A stretch of DNA of 64,000 nucleotides from Bacteroides fluxus YIT 12057. GTDB taxonomy: Bacteria > Bacteroidota > Bacteroidia > Bacteroidales > Bacteroidaceae. The stretch's first letter is position 1. Every line of letters begins with the position of its first letter. Location: NCBI RefSeq assembly GCF_000195635.1, contig NZ_GL882614.1:182843-246842 (forward strand). The letters are read 5' to 3'. The notes under the pieces were generated by a model. That model was not told where the DNA came from and searched no databases. It was given only the letters and a program-made list of their open reading frames with translations. Below are positions 16,471 to 25,275 of this stretch, piece after piece. The position numbers and the translations under genes are program-made.

Positions 16471-17760
16471 CTAAAAATGCCGCAAAAAAGAATCCAAAGT
16501 CTCATCGTCCGCGGTCAGCCCGAACTTATCCTTTTTCACACGTTGCTTTTTACGACTGACGGACGTACGGCTGATACAATAAATATCGGAGAGATCTTTG
16601 ATACTTACTCCTATCTTCACCAGACAACAGAAGTTCATATCCTTTTCAGACAGAGAAGGAAAGTTTTGTCGCAGCCGTTGCGTAAAGTTATCATAACTCT
16701 TATCCACAGTCTGCCGGATATCCTCCCAATCTTCTTCGGACAAGGCAATACGCGAGTGGCTATCCGTTTCCTCCCTGTTCTCTTCCAAAGAAGGAATCTT
16801 ATGAAAAGACTTCATGCGGCGGAATAACGACTCGCGCAACTGCGCTTCCTTTTCACGCAAGAGGGTCAGTTCCTCTGCCTGCACCAGCAACTGTTGGGTT
16901 TGCTCCAGACGGGCAGTCTTTTCTTGCAACAGCAATAGGTCAGTCTGGCGTTTCCGGTACTGCCATACGAAATAGAAGACAAAAACAATCAGAATGACAC
17001 TCAATCCAAGGGATAAGACCATAATCTCTTGGCGCTGCTTATCTATCTTCAAACGATTCAGTTCATTTTGCATCTTCTCTTTCTCATAGCTAGTGCGGCT
17101 TTCCACAAATTCTTCCTTCCGGATTTCACTCTTCAAGATATTGTCCGCCTTCAATGCCAAATTATAGGCCAAGCTATCCTTTCCACACGAAGCATAAAAA
17201 TTTCTCAACCGGAGTGAGGCCACCCCCGCCACCCAACGGTTCAGGGAATTGGCAGCAATCTCATAATAGTGGAATGCGGAATCAGCCTGCCCCGTCATTA
17301 CAAACAAATTTCCTTTAGCCAGACAATAATGCGGTATGACAGAGCGCGATACCCTGCAATCACGTATGGAGTCCAAGCAACGGATCGCATCAAGATAGCG
17401 TCCCATGGCAGCATACGCCTCGGGCATAATCACGCACAACTCCTGTTGCATCCAGCCATCCGTCCTCTCACCCATATTCCTACAATAGGCCAGGGCCTGT
17501 TCAAACTCACCCAACTTCATACAACGGAGTGCCATGGCATAATTTACCCTTGCTTCCTGTTCTTGGTCCGAAAGATAATCACATGCCAGAGCGGCATACC
17601 TTTTTGCACTGTCCAACGTGGAAGTTGCCCAGATTTTCTTATAAAATATCCAAGCTACCCTGGCAGAATCAGGTTGCAAGGATTCCGATGCCGCATGTTG
17701 CCTTCCACATGAGGTCAGCAAGGGCAACAAAAGCAATATATAAAAGACTCCGTACTTCAT
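16471..17760 (-). CDS. Membrane-spanning TPR protein with C-terminal helix-turn-helix
   Basis: 429 residues with an unusual layout. Residues 1-18 form a lipoprotein-type signal (LLTSC), 35-215 are TPR-like helical repeats that would lie in the periplasm, 247-266 is a membrane helix (LSLGLSVILIVFVFYFVWQY), 270-320 a coiled coil, and 340-415 a cytosolic LuxR-like helix-turn-helix (FCCLVKIGVSIKDLSDIY, ISRTSVSRKKQRVKK). This fits one-component transmembrane regulators of Bacteroidetes that pair a TPR sensor with direct DNA binding. It begins 11 bases after the ABC ATPase gene and lies upstream of the two propeller lipoproteins, which are plausible targets. The signal and target genes are unknown. 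Confidence 0.75.
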   Translation of the reverse strand: MKYGVFYILLLLPLLTSCGRQHAASESLQPDSARVAWIFYKKIWATSTLDSAKRYAALACDYLSDQEQEARVNYAMALRCMKLGEFEQALAYCRNMGERTDGWMQQELCVIMPEAYAAMGRYLDAIRCLDSIRDCRVSRSVIPHYCLAKGNLFVMTGQADSAFHYYEIAANSLNRWVAGVASLRLRNFYASCGKDSLAYNLALKADNILKSEIRKEEFVESRTSYEKEKMQNELNRLKIDKQRQEIMVLSLGLSVILIVFVFYFVWQYRKRQTDLLLLQEKTARLEQTQQLLVQAEELTLLREKEAQLRESLFRRMKSFHKIPSLEENREETDSHSRIALSEEDWEDIRQTVDKSYDNFTQRLRQNFPSLSEKDMNFCCLVKIGVSIKDLSDIYCISRTSVSRKKQRVKKDKFGLTADDETLDSFLRHF

Positions 17761-17771
17761 TTATAAAGCTA

Positions 17772-19229
17772 TTAGCGGTTCCGCTTCAAAAAAAGATGAC
17801 CGGTAATTGTACCGGGCAGTTCATTCTCATAATGCGTCACCATAATCATCGTTTTATCTTTTCTATGGCAGAATGCCTCAATTATCTTTTTCACCCGGCG
17901 ACGATTGTACGTATCAAGCCCATGGAGAGGTTCATCCAAAATCAGCAATTCCGGATCCTTCACAAAAGCACGGGCCAAAAGAGCCAAACGCTGCTCTCCA
18001 CTGGAAAGCTGCAGGAAAGGCTTATCTTTCAGCCCCGCAATACCGAAAACATCCATCCACCATTCACATACAGCCAGCTGTTCCTCCCGAGGACGCTTGT
18101 ACAGCCCGATGCTGTCATGCAAACCGGACGCCACTATTTCAATGGCGGGCAAGTTCTTCAAATAGGCACGGTGCATTTCAGGACTGACATAGCCAATATG
18201 TTTCTTAATTTCCCAAATACTCTCACCCGTTCCGCGTTTCCTGCCGAACAGGCTGATATCGCAGGCGTATGACTGCGGATTATCGGCACACACCAGACTG
18301 AGCAAGGTAGATTTGCCTGCACCATTTTCTCCACTCAGCGCCCATTTCTCCCCGCGCATCACCGTCCAATCCAATTCTTTCAAGATGGTGCGGTCATCAT
18401 AACGGATGCTGACCTTGTTCAACTTTACCACCTCATCCGAAGTATAATTCCCGCTTCCGTACGGCAAATCAAGAATACGTTGCTGCAACTCATCCATGGC
18501 AACAGCGGTATCCTGCCCACGGAAAGCCTGCATATATACTTCACGCTCCACTTTTTCACCCACCGTCATGTTATACACAGGCACCACGTGAGTGATGAAA
18601 GAAGGTATGTCATCCAACATGGAAAGGACAAGGACAATCTGCAAAGAATCCATACGGCTGAGCTCTTCCAATAAATGGAAAAGAAGTTCGCGGGTAAGAG
18701 CATCCAGCCCGATAAACGGATTATCCATAATAAGAATACGGGGAGCGGTGAGCAATGTCTTTGTCAACTGGAACTTACGCAACTCACCGCTGCTGAGAAG
18801 AATGATTTTTTTATCAAGCATAGGTTCGATACGGAACAACTCGAACAATTGACCCTTCAAAGCGCTGTCAGCGACCTCCCCCAACATCTCACGCACTTCG
18901 GGAGTATCTTCTTGGTCGTGGGCGTTCCATCGCTGCTGATAGTAGTAATTGGCATCGGCAGAGCCGTAAGTATCACGGAAAGCTATATATTTAATATTAT
19001 CATAGGCTGTCTTGGTAGCCGACGGAGAAAAATCATAAGCCAGTTCACCTTCCCTCAAAGGATACTTGCCCGTGAGCATATCTACCAGAAGGCTTTTCCC
19101 TGCCCCATTAGGACCTACAATGGCAATGTGCTCTCCCGCCAGAAAGTCGAGAGTTACGGGCCGGGCCAAACGAACAAGCGGGTTGCGTACTACGCCCCCC
19201 GCTATGTGTATAGTGTATGGTTGCGCCAT
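17772..19229 (-). CDS. ABC ATPase with two nucleotide-binding domains (ModF-like)
   Basis: 485 residues, no membrane segment. Domain 1 has Walker A GPNGAGKS (about residue 38), signature LLSSGELRKF and Walker B ILIMDNPFIGLD. Domain 2 has Walker A GENGAGKS, signature LQLSSGEQRLAL and Walker B LLILDEPLHGLD. The arrangement and length match E. coli ModF (PhrA), a double ATPase of unsettled role, more than a transporter ATPase; no permease is nearby. It could act in translation or repair rather than transport. A -7 box lies 30 bases upstream of the ATG, and the TPR/HTH regulator follows by 11 bases. Confidence 0.85.
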   Translation of the reverse strand: MAQPYTIHIAGGVVRNPLVRLARPVTLDFLAGEHIAIVGPNGAGKSLLVDMLTGKYPLREGELAYDFSPSATKTAYDNIKYIAFRDTYGSADANYYYQQRWNAHDQEDTPEVREMLGEVADSALKGQLFELFRIEPMLDKKIILLSSGELRKFQLTKTLLTAPRILIMDNPFIGLDALTRELLFHLLEELSRMDSLQIVLVLSMLDDIPSFITHVVPVYNMTVGEKVEREVYMQAFRGQDTAVAMDELQQRILDLPYGSGNYTSDEVVKLNKVSIRYDDRTILKELDWTVMRGEKWALSGENGAGKSTLLSLVCADNPQSYACDISLFGRKRGTGESIWEIKKHIGYVSPEMHRAYLKNLPAIEIVASGLHDSIGLYKRPREEQLAVCEWWMDVFGIAGLKDKPFLQLSSGEQRLALLARAFVKDPELLILDEPLHGLDTYNRRRVKKIIEAFCHRKDKTMIMVTHYENELPGTITGHLFLKRNR

Positions 19230-19258
19230 TTCAAACGTATTTAATATAGTTGATGGCG

Positions 19259-19266
19259 CAAAGATA
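19259..19266 (-). promoter_or_regulatory. -7 box for the ABC ATPase gene
   Basis: TATCTTTG followed by CGCC on the minus strand, between the pullulanase stop and the ATG at 19229. Confidence 0.6.
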
Positions 19267-19274
19267 AGATTTTT

Positions 19275-21272
19275 TTAAAGATGAAGGATCATTGCCGACT
19301 GTGCAGGCACAAGTATTTCTGTTCCATACACCGTACCCAGACCTTGTTCATTGATAAAGCCGTCTTTGCAAACCACCGTATATTTACCTTCGGGAACAGC
19401 AACTTTTGCAGGCTGCTTGCGGGAGTTCAGGATTACGATTATACTTTTCCAGGCATCACCGTTCGCATTGTCCTTCAATTGATAGGCCACAAGATTACTG
19501 CCATCGACTGGAAGGAACTCAAGGTGTTTACGCACCAAGCCGGCATCACCCATGCGGAAAGCAGGATGATTCTTGCGAAGCCGAATCAATCCTTTATAAT
19601 AAGCAAAGACATCGGCATGTTCCGTCTTGCGTTTCCAGTCTATGGCGTTGATGGAATCGGGACTCTCATAGCTGTTGTGCACTCCCTTCTTGTCACGCAT
19701 CACTTCCTCGCCTGCATAGATGAAGGGGACACCCTGCGAAGTGAATACAGCGGTTTGAGCCAGTTTATCCAGTTTTGCCTGTTCTTCGGGAGTGATGCCC
19801 GGAATACTGGACCTCAACCTGTCAACCAGACACATATCGTCATGGCATGACACATAACTAATCATCTGTGTAGGTTGCTCTGCCCAAGGAGCCTTACTGT
19901 AATTAACAGAATCATTGTTTACCTGCGGATGCTTAATGGCACCTACAATACCAAACTTGATGCTCTCCTCTCCTCCGGGAAGCCCGGCAAGGAAAGCCCC
20001 CTGATGATTGTCGTTGAACGGACCGCGCAAAGCGTCGCGCATCTCGTCGGAGAAAGCGGCAATGCCCGGCATCTTGTAAGTGTTGGCTTTCATGGCCAAA
20101 GAATCCTGTGGCATCTGCGGAGCCTGAGCCGCCCAGCCCTCACCATATATAAAGATGGTAGGATCAACAGCCGTTGCAGCCTGGCGTATCTCGTTCATGG
20201 TCTCGATGTCATGAATTCCCATCAAGTCGAAACGGAAGCCGTCGATATGATACTCGTTTATCCAATGCAGAACAGATTCTACCATATACTTACGCATCAT
20301 AGGGCGGTTGCTGGCAGTCTCGTTACCGCAAGCCGAAGCATCCGCATAAGAGCCGTCGGGCTTCTGACGATAGAAATAGCCGGGAACGGTACGCTCAAAG
20401 TTGCTGTCAGAAGTATTGAAAGTATGGTTATATACCACATCGAGCACTACACGGATGCCTGCCTTATGCAAAGCCTGCACCATCTGCTTGAATTCACGGA
20501 TACGAACCTCCGGCGTATAAGGGTCAGTAGAATAGGAACCATCGGGTACATTGTAGTTCTGAGGGTCATATCCCCAGTTATATTTATTCTCATCCAACTT
20601 GGTCTCATCCACTGAAGCATAATCGTAAGAAGGCAAAATATGCACATGGGTTATTCCCAACTCTTTCAGATGGTCGATACCGGTTGCCAGTTTATCGGGA
20701 TTGACCGTTCCCTGTTCTGTCAGTGCCAGGAACTTTCCTTTATGTTCAACGCCCGAGGACGGATCAATGGAAAAGTCACGGTGATGCATCTCGTAAACAA
20801 TGACATCTGCAGGAGAAGCCAATGCAGGCCGTTTGTCGTCCGCCCACCCTTCAGGATCAGTGGATTTCATATCAATAATCGCCGCACGTTTACCGTTCAC
20901 ACCAACAGCTTTGGCATTGATTCCCGGTGTGTCTCCCAACCACTTGTCGTTGATTTTGACATTGAATGTATAAAATTTGCCTTTCAAGTCTTTTTCAACT
21001 TTGGCAGTCCATGTTCCCTCCTCGGACGGATTCATGGAAATTGTTTCGTAAGCATGTCCTCCGTCTCCTGCCTCAAACAGCATCAGACGAACTTCATCCG
21101 CCGTGGGCGACCATAAGGTAAACTGCGTTGCAGCAGGTGTATATTCCATTTCAGTCAGACTGCCGGAACGGACCGGATAAAGTTCATACGAAGCATATTC
21201 GTTCTTTGCGGGAGCACAACTGGCGATGGTCGTTGCAGTTACTCCAATAATGGCAAGTTCATTCAATTTCAT
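19275..21272 (-). CDS. pulA: Type I pullulanase (GH13), predicted lipoprotein
   Basis: 665 residues. Hydrolyses alpha-1,6 branch links in pullulan, glycogen and starch fragments. A lipobox-like TIASC at Cys19 suggests an anchored, exported enzyme. Residues 45-135 are a CBM48-type domain; the GH13 barrel follows with YNWGYDP at 231-237 (the type I pullulanase signature), DVVYNH at 278-283, GFRFDL with the nucleophile Asp349, IYGEGW with the acid/base Glu378, and SCHDD for the third carboxylate. It complements the Sus-like locus at the other end of the window by debranching. No promoter box was found in the short upstream gap. Confidence 0.93.
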   Translation of the reverse strand: MKLNELAIIGVTATTIASCAPAKNEYASYELYPVRSGSLTEMEYTPAATQFTLWSPTADEVRLMLFEAGDGGHAYETISMNPSEEGTWTAKVEKDLKGKFYTFNVKINDKWLGDTPGINAKAVGVNGKRAAIIDMKSTDPEGWADDKRPALASPADVIVYEMHHRDFSIDPSSGVEHKGKFLALTEQGTVNPDKLATGIDHLKELGITHVHILPSYDYASVDETKLDENKYNWGYDPQNYNVPDGSYSTDPYTPEVRIREFKQMVQALHKAGIRVVLDVVYNHTFNTSDSNFERTVPGYFYRQKPDGSYADASACGNETASNRPMMRKYMVESVLHWINEYHIDGFRFDLMGIHDIETMNEIRQAATAVDPTIFIYGEGWAAQAPQMPQDSLAMKANTYKMPGIAAFSDEMRDALRGPFNDNHQGAFLAGLPGGEESIKFGIVGAIKHPQVNNDSVNYSKAPWAEQPTQMISYVSCHDDMCLVDRLRSSIPGITPEEQAKLDKLAQTAVFTSQGVPFIYAGEEVMRDKKGVHNSYESPDSINAIDWKRKTEHADVFAYYKGLIRLRKNHPAFRMGDAGLVRKHLEFLPVDGSNLVAYQLKDNANGDAWKSIIVILNSRKQPAKVAVPEGKYTVVCKDGFINEQGLGTVYGTEILVPAQSAMILHL

Positions 21273-21341
21273 GATACTGTCTTTAAGTATTAAATATTTT
21301 ATTAGATTTCAAGTCTTATTTCATCACCCTATCCATTGTCA

Positions 21342-21920
21342 TCACTTTATCCCCTTTTTTACCTTATCCGGATTTTTGGCTATAAAATCCTTCCATCCAT
21401 GATAGCCTTTCTCCACTGCCGGACGTCCCATCTGCAGAAAATGACAATAGGCAGCAGCGAGTCCGTCCGTTGCATCCATAAACACCGGCATATCTTCCTT
21501 TGGGAAATGCAGCATACGCTGCAACATGTCGGCAACTTGTTCTTTGGATGCCTGTCCGTTTCCGGTAATCGCCATCTTTATTTTTAGAGGAGCATATTCC
21601 GTAATAGGGATGTCCCGGCTCAAGGCGGCTGCCATTGCCACTCCTTGCGCACGCCCCAATTTAAGCATAGACTGCACATTTTTTCCAAAAAAAGGAGCTT
21701 CAATAGCAAGTTCATCAGGCAAATAACTCTCTATGATGCTCAGTACGCGTTCATGGATATGGCGCAATTTTAAATAGTGGTCACCAAACTTACGGAGGTC
21801 AATGATGCCCATAGCTATCATTTCGGGTTTTACACCCGTAACACGCAACACACCGTACCCCATAATAGTGGTGCCGGGGTCAATACCCAGAATTATCTTT
21901 TCCTTGACCGGCTGTATCAC
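21342..21920 (-). CDS. ruvC: Holliday junction resolvase RuvC
   Basis: 192 residues. RuvC cuts four-way junctions during recombinational repair with RuvAB. The four catalytic acids are seen in GIDPGT (about residue 14), [11 protein letters not shown] (Glu near 70) and the C-terminal [13 protein letters not shown] pair. The basic C-terminus ([18 protein letters not shown]) is as in Bacteroides homologues. Its ATG overlaps the stop of the DUF4286 gene by 4 bases, so both are co-translated from the promoter at 22248-22255. Confidence 0.95.
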   Translation of the reverse strand: MIQPVKEKIILGIDPGTTIMGYGVLRVTGVKPEMIAMGIIDLRKFGDHYLKLRHIHERVLSIIESYLPDELAIEAPFFGKNVQSMLKLGRAQGVAMAAALSRDIPITEYAPLKIKMAITGNGQASKEQVADMLQRMLHFPKEDMPVFMDATDGLAAAYCHFLQMGRPAVEKGYHGWKDFIAKNPDKVKKGIK

Positions 21921-22222
21921 ACTATCACCTCCATCAATGTAGGGAATCCTATTACTTTATCCTTGAATATGTTCAGTAACTCCCCGTTCAACTTGACACC
22001 CTGTTCTTGATGCCAACGGTGCAACTTGGCAGAATCTTCCACTTCAAACTGAACCGAAAAACAAATACTGCCTTCCTCTATGTGGCTCAATATGCGGGAA
22101 ATCCGGGGAGCGTGCAAAGTACCGTTTTTCTCAACTTCGGGAAGATAGTACTCCTGCATCCAAATCAGGAAGTTTTTTTCCTGTCCTTCCTCTACGTGAT
22201 AGGTCGTATTATATATCAGCAT
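21917..22222 (-). CDS. DUF4286 family protein
   Basis: 101 residues, a small alpha/beta protein opening [30 protein letters not shown], which matches the DUF4286 family found upstream of ruvC in Bacteroidetes. The fold is probably a ferredoxin-like dimer of the antibiotic-biosynthesis monooxygenase type, but no function is known. Overlaps ruvC by 4 bases. Confidence 0.85.
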   Translation of the reverse strand: MLIYNTTYHVEEGQEKNFLIWMQEYYLPEVEKNGTLHAPRISRILSHIEEGSICFSVQFEVEDSAKLHRWHQEQGVKLNGELLNIFKDKVIGFPTLMEVIV

Positions 22223-22247
22223 AACGTCTTTTTTTCAAATTCTTTGG

Positions 22248-22255
22248 CAAACATA
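22248..22255 (-). promoter_or_regulatory. -7 box for DUF4286-ruvC
   Basis: TATGTTTG followed by CC on the minus strand; start near 22241 and a leader of about 19 bases. Divergent from the tRNA promoter 24 bases away. Confidence 0.55.
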
Positions 22256-22278
22256 GCAATTATTTCAGAATAATGCAT

Positions 22279-22286
22279 TATATTTG
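22279..22286 (+). promoter_or_regulatory. -7 box for the tRNA-Ala gene
   Basis: TATATTTG followed by CACC; start near 22293, 34 bases before the mature tRNA. Confidence 0.55.
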
Positions 22287-22326
22287 CACCATCAAAAATG
22301 CGGGTAGCTCCGCAAACGTTAGCAAC

Positions 22327-22400
22327 GGGGCGTTAGCTCATCTGGCTAGAGCGCGACACTGGCAGTGTCGAGGTGATCGGTTCGAGTCCGATACGCTCCA
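22327..22400 (+). tRNA. tRNA-Ala (anticodon GGC)
   Basis: A complete 74-base cloverleaf. Acceptor GGGGCGT pairs with ACGCTCC, including G3-T70, the wobble pair that marks alanine tRNAs. D arm GCTC/GAGC, anticodon stem CGACA/TGTCG around loop CTGGCAG (anticodon GGC, reading GCC and GCU), T arm ATCGG-TTCGAGT-CCGAT, discriminator A. The CCA end is not encoded. Confidence 0.96.
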
Positions 22401-22459
22401 CTCGTTAAAATTGGTTCTTGCGCTGAAGAACGGAAAACATATAGAAGAGCGGCACTGAT

Positions 22460-23176
22460 TCAACCTCTTGTATAAGTTATTTTATAATACTCCCTATCGT
22501 ACTCTGATAACTGAATAAAGAGTTTCTTATCATTAATGTAACCTACATATGCTCCGCGAATAATATTATATTCATATCGTTCTTTCATAAAAAGGCGTAA
22601 TTCATCATAGGGTATCTTACTTTTGCTCAAAATAAGACATGAAGTATATAATACACCCTCCTCATCAAAGAAATACCATTCACCTGTAGGGCTAACTCCA
22701 CCATTCCTATAATAAAAGACAGCAGGATCTGTCTGCATTTCATAGCTATCGCCAAGTTTGGACAACAAATCATTTTTAGTCAATGAAAAATCATGTATAG
22801 GTTCAATGAAGTTCTGGTATTTCGGAACAACTTCTACCTTGACATCTATTGTTTGATTATCCGCCTGTACCTTTATTATCGTTTTACCCACATGGATTCC
22901 CACGACACCTCCCCTTTCGGTGACAACCGCAACATTCTCATCCTCGGACATAAAATCGACCTTTCTCATTCCGGAAACCTCAAGCTGCCGTACAGAAGGC
23001 GGGTAATCCTTCTTCACGTACATAGAACTCAGTAAAAGTTCGTCAGGCTCTACAGAGATTCTGGAAAAATGCTCTACCTCATCGCTGCTACAAGAAGTGA
23101 ACGATACAAACATGAGAATAAGTAATCCAACTATACTTGAAAAAACTCCAATTAAAACATAAAAAAACTTTCTCAT
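22460..23176 (-). CDS. Lipoprotein with a Big_2-like domain, function unknown
   Basis: 238 residues. A hydrophobic N-terminus ends in SFTSC (Cys29) followed by SSDEVE, suggesting a surface lipoprotein. Residues 38-115 look like a bacterial Ig-like (Big_2) domain: SVEPDELLL, DENVAVVTERGGVVGIHVGKTIIKVQA. The second half (about 120-238) is a mixed domain with aromatic residues (YYRNGGVSPTGEWYFFDEEGVLYT) that I do not recognise. It lies downstream of the SusC/SusD pair but is separated by two terminators, so it is probably its own unit. Confidence 0.65.
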   Translation of the reverse strand: MRKFFYVLIGVFSSIVGLLILMFVSFTSCSSDEVEHFSRISVEPDELLLSSMYVKKDYPPSVRQLEVSGMRKVDFMSEDENVAVVTERGGVVGIHVGKTIIKVQADNQTIDVKVEVVPKYQNFIEPIHDFSLTKNDLLSKLGDSYEMQTDPAVFYYRNGGVSPTGEWYFFDEEGVLYTSCLILSKSKIPYDELRLFMKERYEYNIIRGAYVGYINDKKLFIQLSEYDREYYKITYTRG

Positions 23177-23569
23177 AAATTAAATAGTTAAGTTAAACAT
23201 TTATCTTTAAATCACAACACTACTTCAAAAACAACCCCCAACCGTAAAACCGGGGTATAGCATAGTTCCTACCAACAACAAGCAAAGCAGAACCTTACTG
23301 ACTTCAAATCTGATTGCAACATAAAGACAAGCTTTCTTTGAAAACTCCCTACGCAATTTGAGAGAAATTTTATAAGAGAAAGGATACGTTGAGGAATAAA
23401 TATTGGAAAACCGCCCGGCTCATCACGAGCAAGGCGGTCATTGGCTTAGTCTATAAGCCCCAAAATACATATGTTTAAACAATTATATTCATCACAGGAG
23501 CATAGAATCAAGTTAGAAGAATGAAACAAAAAAGTCCTTTTACACAAGCTTTTTTGTCTCTGGAAGTCA
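23177..23569 (-). terminator. Intergenic gap holding two minus-strand terminators
   Basis: Two hairpins follow the SusD gene on the minus strand. Close to its stop, ACAAAAAAG (from 23557) pairs with CTTTTTTGT (23534-23526). Further on, ACCGCC (23438-23433) pairs with GGCGGT (23415-23410) around an inner GCTC/GAGC stem and is followed by TTTTCC. I see no gene in the rest of the 393 bases and no clear promoter box for the lipoprotein at 23176. Confidence 0.65.
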
Positions 23570-25252
23570 TCAATACCCAGGTGTCTGTTCCAATTCCGTA
23601 TCAGAACTCAATGTACTGGTATCTATAGGCCAAAGGACACGATAGGCATTTTCTGTAGAAAGCAGCGGCTGAACTGTAATCGAATTTGCCTCTGCCCATG
23701 ATTTTGAAGTTGCTTCCCTCAAGTCATTAACGGCAAGTCCATAAGCCACATGTCCTTCATTATGGAACACCAAATGATCTGTAGTACCACAAGCTGAACT
23801 GACAGACATACGGCAGACATCCCACCAACGTTGTCCTTCTTGAACAAATTCCTTGTCTTTCTCATGAAGAATAGCCACTTCGTTTTCTGCAAACGACCCA
23901 GGAGTATATCCATAGACATCTTCACTCCAAGCGTCACCATATGCACGCTCGCGGATCTTGTTGATATTATTTTTTACTCCGGTGTTATCTCCCTCCATAT
24001 TCGCAATTTCAGCAAGAGACAAGTATGCCAAGGGCAGACGATAAATAGCACGGTCACTATCGTAAGTCCTGTAACTTGTCAAAGCAGAAATGCTCCCTAT
24101 ATGTTTGCGTACAAAAGTTCCGCGAAGTTGGGTAGCCTCCTTGTCATGCCAAGAACTTATAAACGTGGCGTCACGGCGTGTATCGGCTTCATCATACTGA
24201 TACCAGAGAGCATTAGAATACTGATAATAGTGCACATTTCCACCAATCCGGAGAGGATCCGCCCATGTTTCTCCATTGATGTCAAAGGCATTACCAAGCG
24301 TAAGTCCGGTAGTGGCACTGTAGCAATAACCGGAAAAACCGTTCGAAGCTTCATTCTCGTCATACTTAAAAGCCATAATTATTTCAGAATTCTGCTTATT
24401 TTCCGGATCAAATACAGCGGAGAAGTCCCCCTGCAAACCCAGACCATAATTATTTATCACATTCTGAAAATGGGTCTTGGCTGTAGCCAGATCGTTTTTA
24501 TCAGCCGCCTGGTCGCCAATGGTCACCTTGGAATTCCAAAGATAAACTTCACCTGCCAACATCTCCGTTGCAGCTTTTGACCAGTAATATTTGGCATTAC
24601 CGCTCTCATTGTCGAAGTTAAAAGTAGTCTGGTTACCAAAATAATTTAGCGAAGTGGTTATATCTTTCTTAATTTGAGCCATTACTTCCGAAGGCTGTGC
24701 ACGTTTCATGTATAACGTAACCGGGTCATAATTACCATCTGCTACGTCAGGTATCAATCGCAAAGGCACCCCACCGTAAGCACGATAAAGTATAAAGTAA
24801 TAGTAAGCACGCATACCATAAGCCATGCCTAGACAATAATTCTTGGTTTCTTCACTAGAGAAGTAATCAGCAGGTTCTACCCGGGCTATAAAAAGATTGA
24901 CATTGGCAATCAGCCCCCAGTAATTGCCGAAATTAGCCACCCCATAATTAGTGACACTCAAGTTCTGCTCACGAAGATACGCAGCAGCAAGGTTAGAGCC
25001 ATCAGAGCCTGTCGTCTCCAAAGTATATGCCCCCCCTCTTATTTCCCCATAAGTAATATTGGTCTGAAAGTCAAAGGTACGGAAATGTTGCATCATGGCA
25101 TGAATGTCTCCTATGGCCTGAGCCTCTGTGGTCCAGAAGCTGTTGGCTCCATAATAATCGATGGGAGCAAGATCAAGCTCGCAGGAAGTAAGCCCCAAGC
25201 TTGCAGCAACAACAGTTGCAGAGAACAATGAGAAGAATTTATTTTTTTTCAT
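23570..25252 (-). CDS. SusD/RagB-family surface lipoprotein
   Basis: 560 residues. Lipobox LTSC (Cys24) and a typical SusD N-terminus (CELDLAPIDYYGANSFWTTEAQA). The TPR-like helical scaffold includes YFILYRAYGGVPLR, and the C-terminal REKDKEFVQEGQRWWDVCR-like segment and final QTPGY are standard for the family. It would cap the SusC partner on the outer face and bind the incoming ligand. It starts 23 bases after the susC gene stops. No glycosidase, peptidase or regulator accompanies the pair, so the ligand cannot be guessed. Confidence 0.93.
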   Translation of the reverse strand: MKKNKFFSLFSATVVAASLGLTSCELDLAPIDYYGANSFWTTEAQAIGDIHAMMQHFRTFDFQTNITYGEIRGGAYTLETTGSDGSNLAAAYLREQNLSVTNYGVANFGNYWGLIANVNLFIARVEPADYFSSEETKNYCLGMAYGMRAYYYFILYRAYGGVPLRLIPDVADGNYDPVTLYMKRAQPSEVMAQIKKDITTSLNYFGNQTTFNFDNESGNAKYYWSKAATEMLAGEVYLWNSKVTIGDQAADKNDLATAKTHFQNVINNYGLGLQGDFSAVFDPENKQNSEIIMAFKYDENEASNGFSGYCYSATTGLTLGNAFDINGETWADPLRIGGNVHYYQYSNALWYQYDEADTRRDATFISSWHDKEATQLRGTFVRKHIGSISALTSYRTYDSDRAIYRLPLAYLSLAEIANMEGDNTGVKNNINKIRERAYGDAWSEDVYGYTPGSFAENEVAILHEKDKEFVQEGQRWWDVCRMSVSSACGTTDHLVFHNEGHVAYGLAVNDLREATSKSWAEANSITVQPLLSTENAYRVLWPIDTSTLSSDTELEQTPGY

Positions 25253-25275
25253 AATTGTCTTTTTATGATATGAAT

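Noticed and set aside
22312..22323. GCAAACGTTAGC before the tRNA, similar to the Sus operator motif
   Set aside because: It lies downstream of the promoter box, lacks the full 16-bp match and has no link to carbohydrate genes.
22273..22458. 61-codon frame running through the tRNA
   Set aside because: The DNA is a complete tRNA-Ala gene; the frame is incidental.
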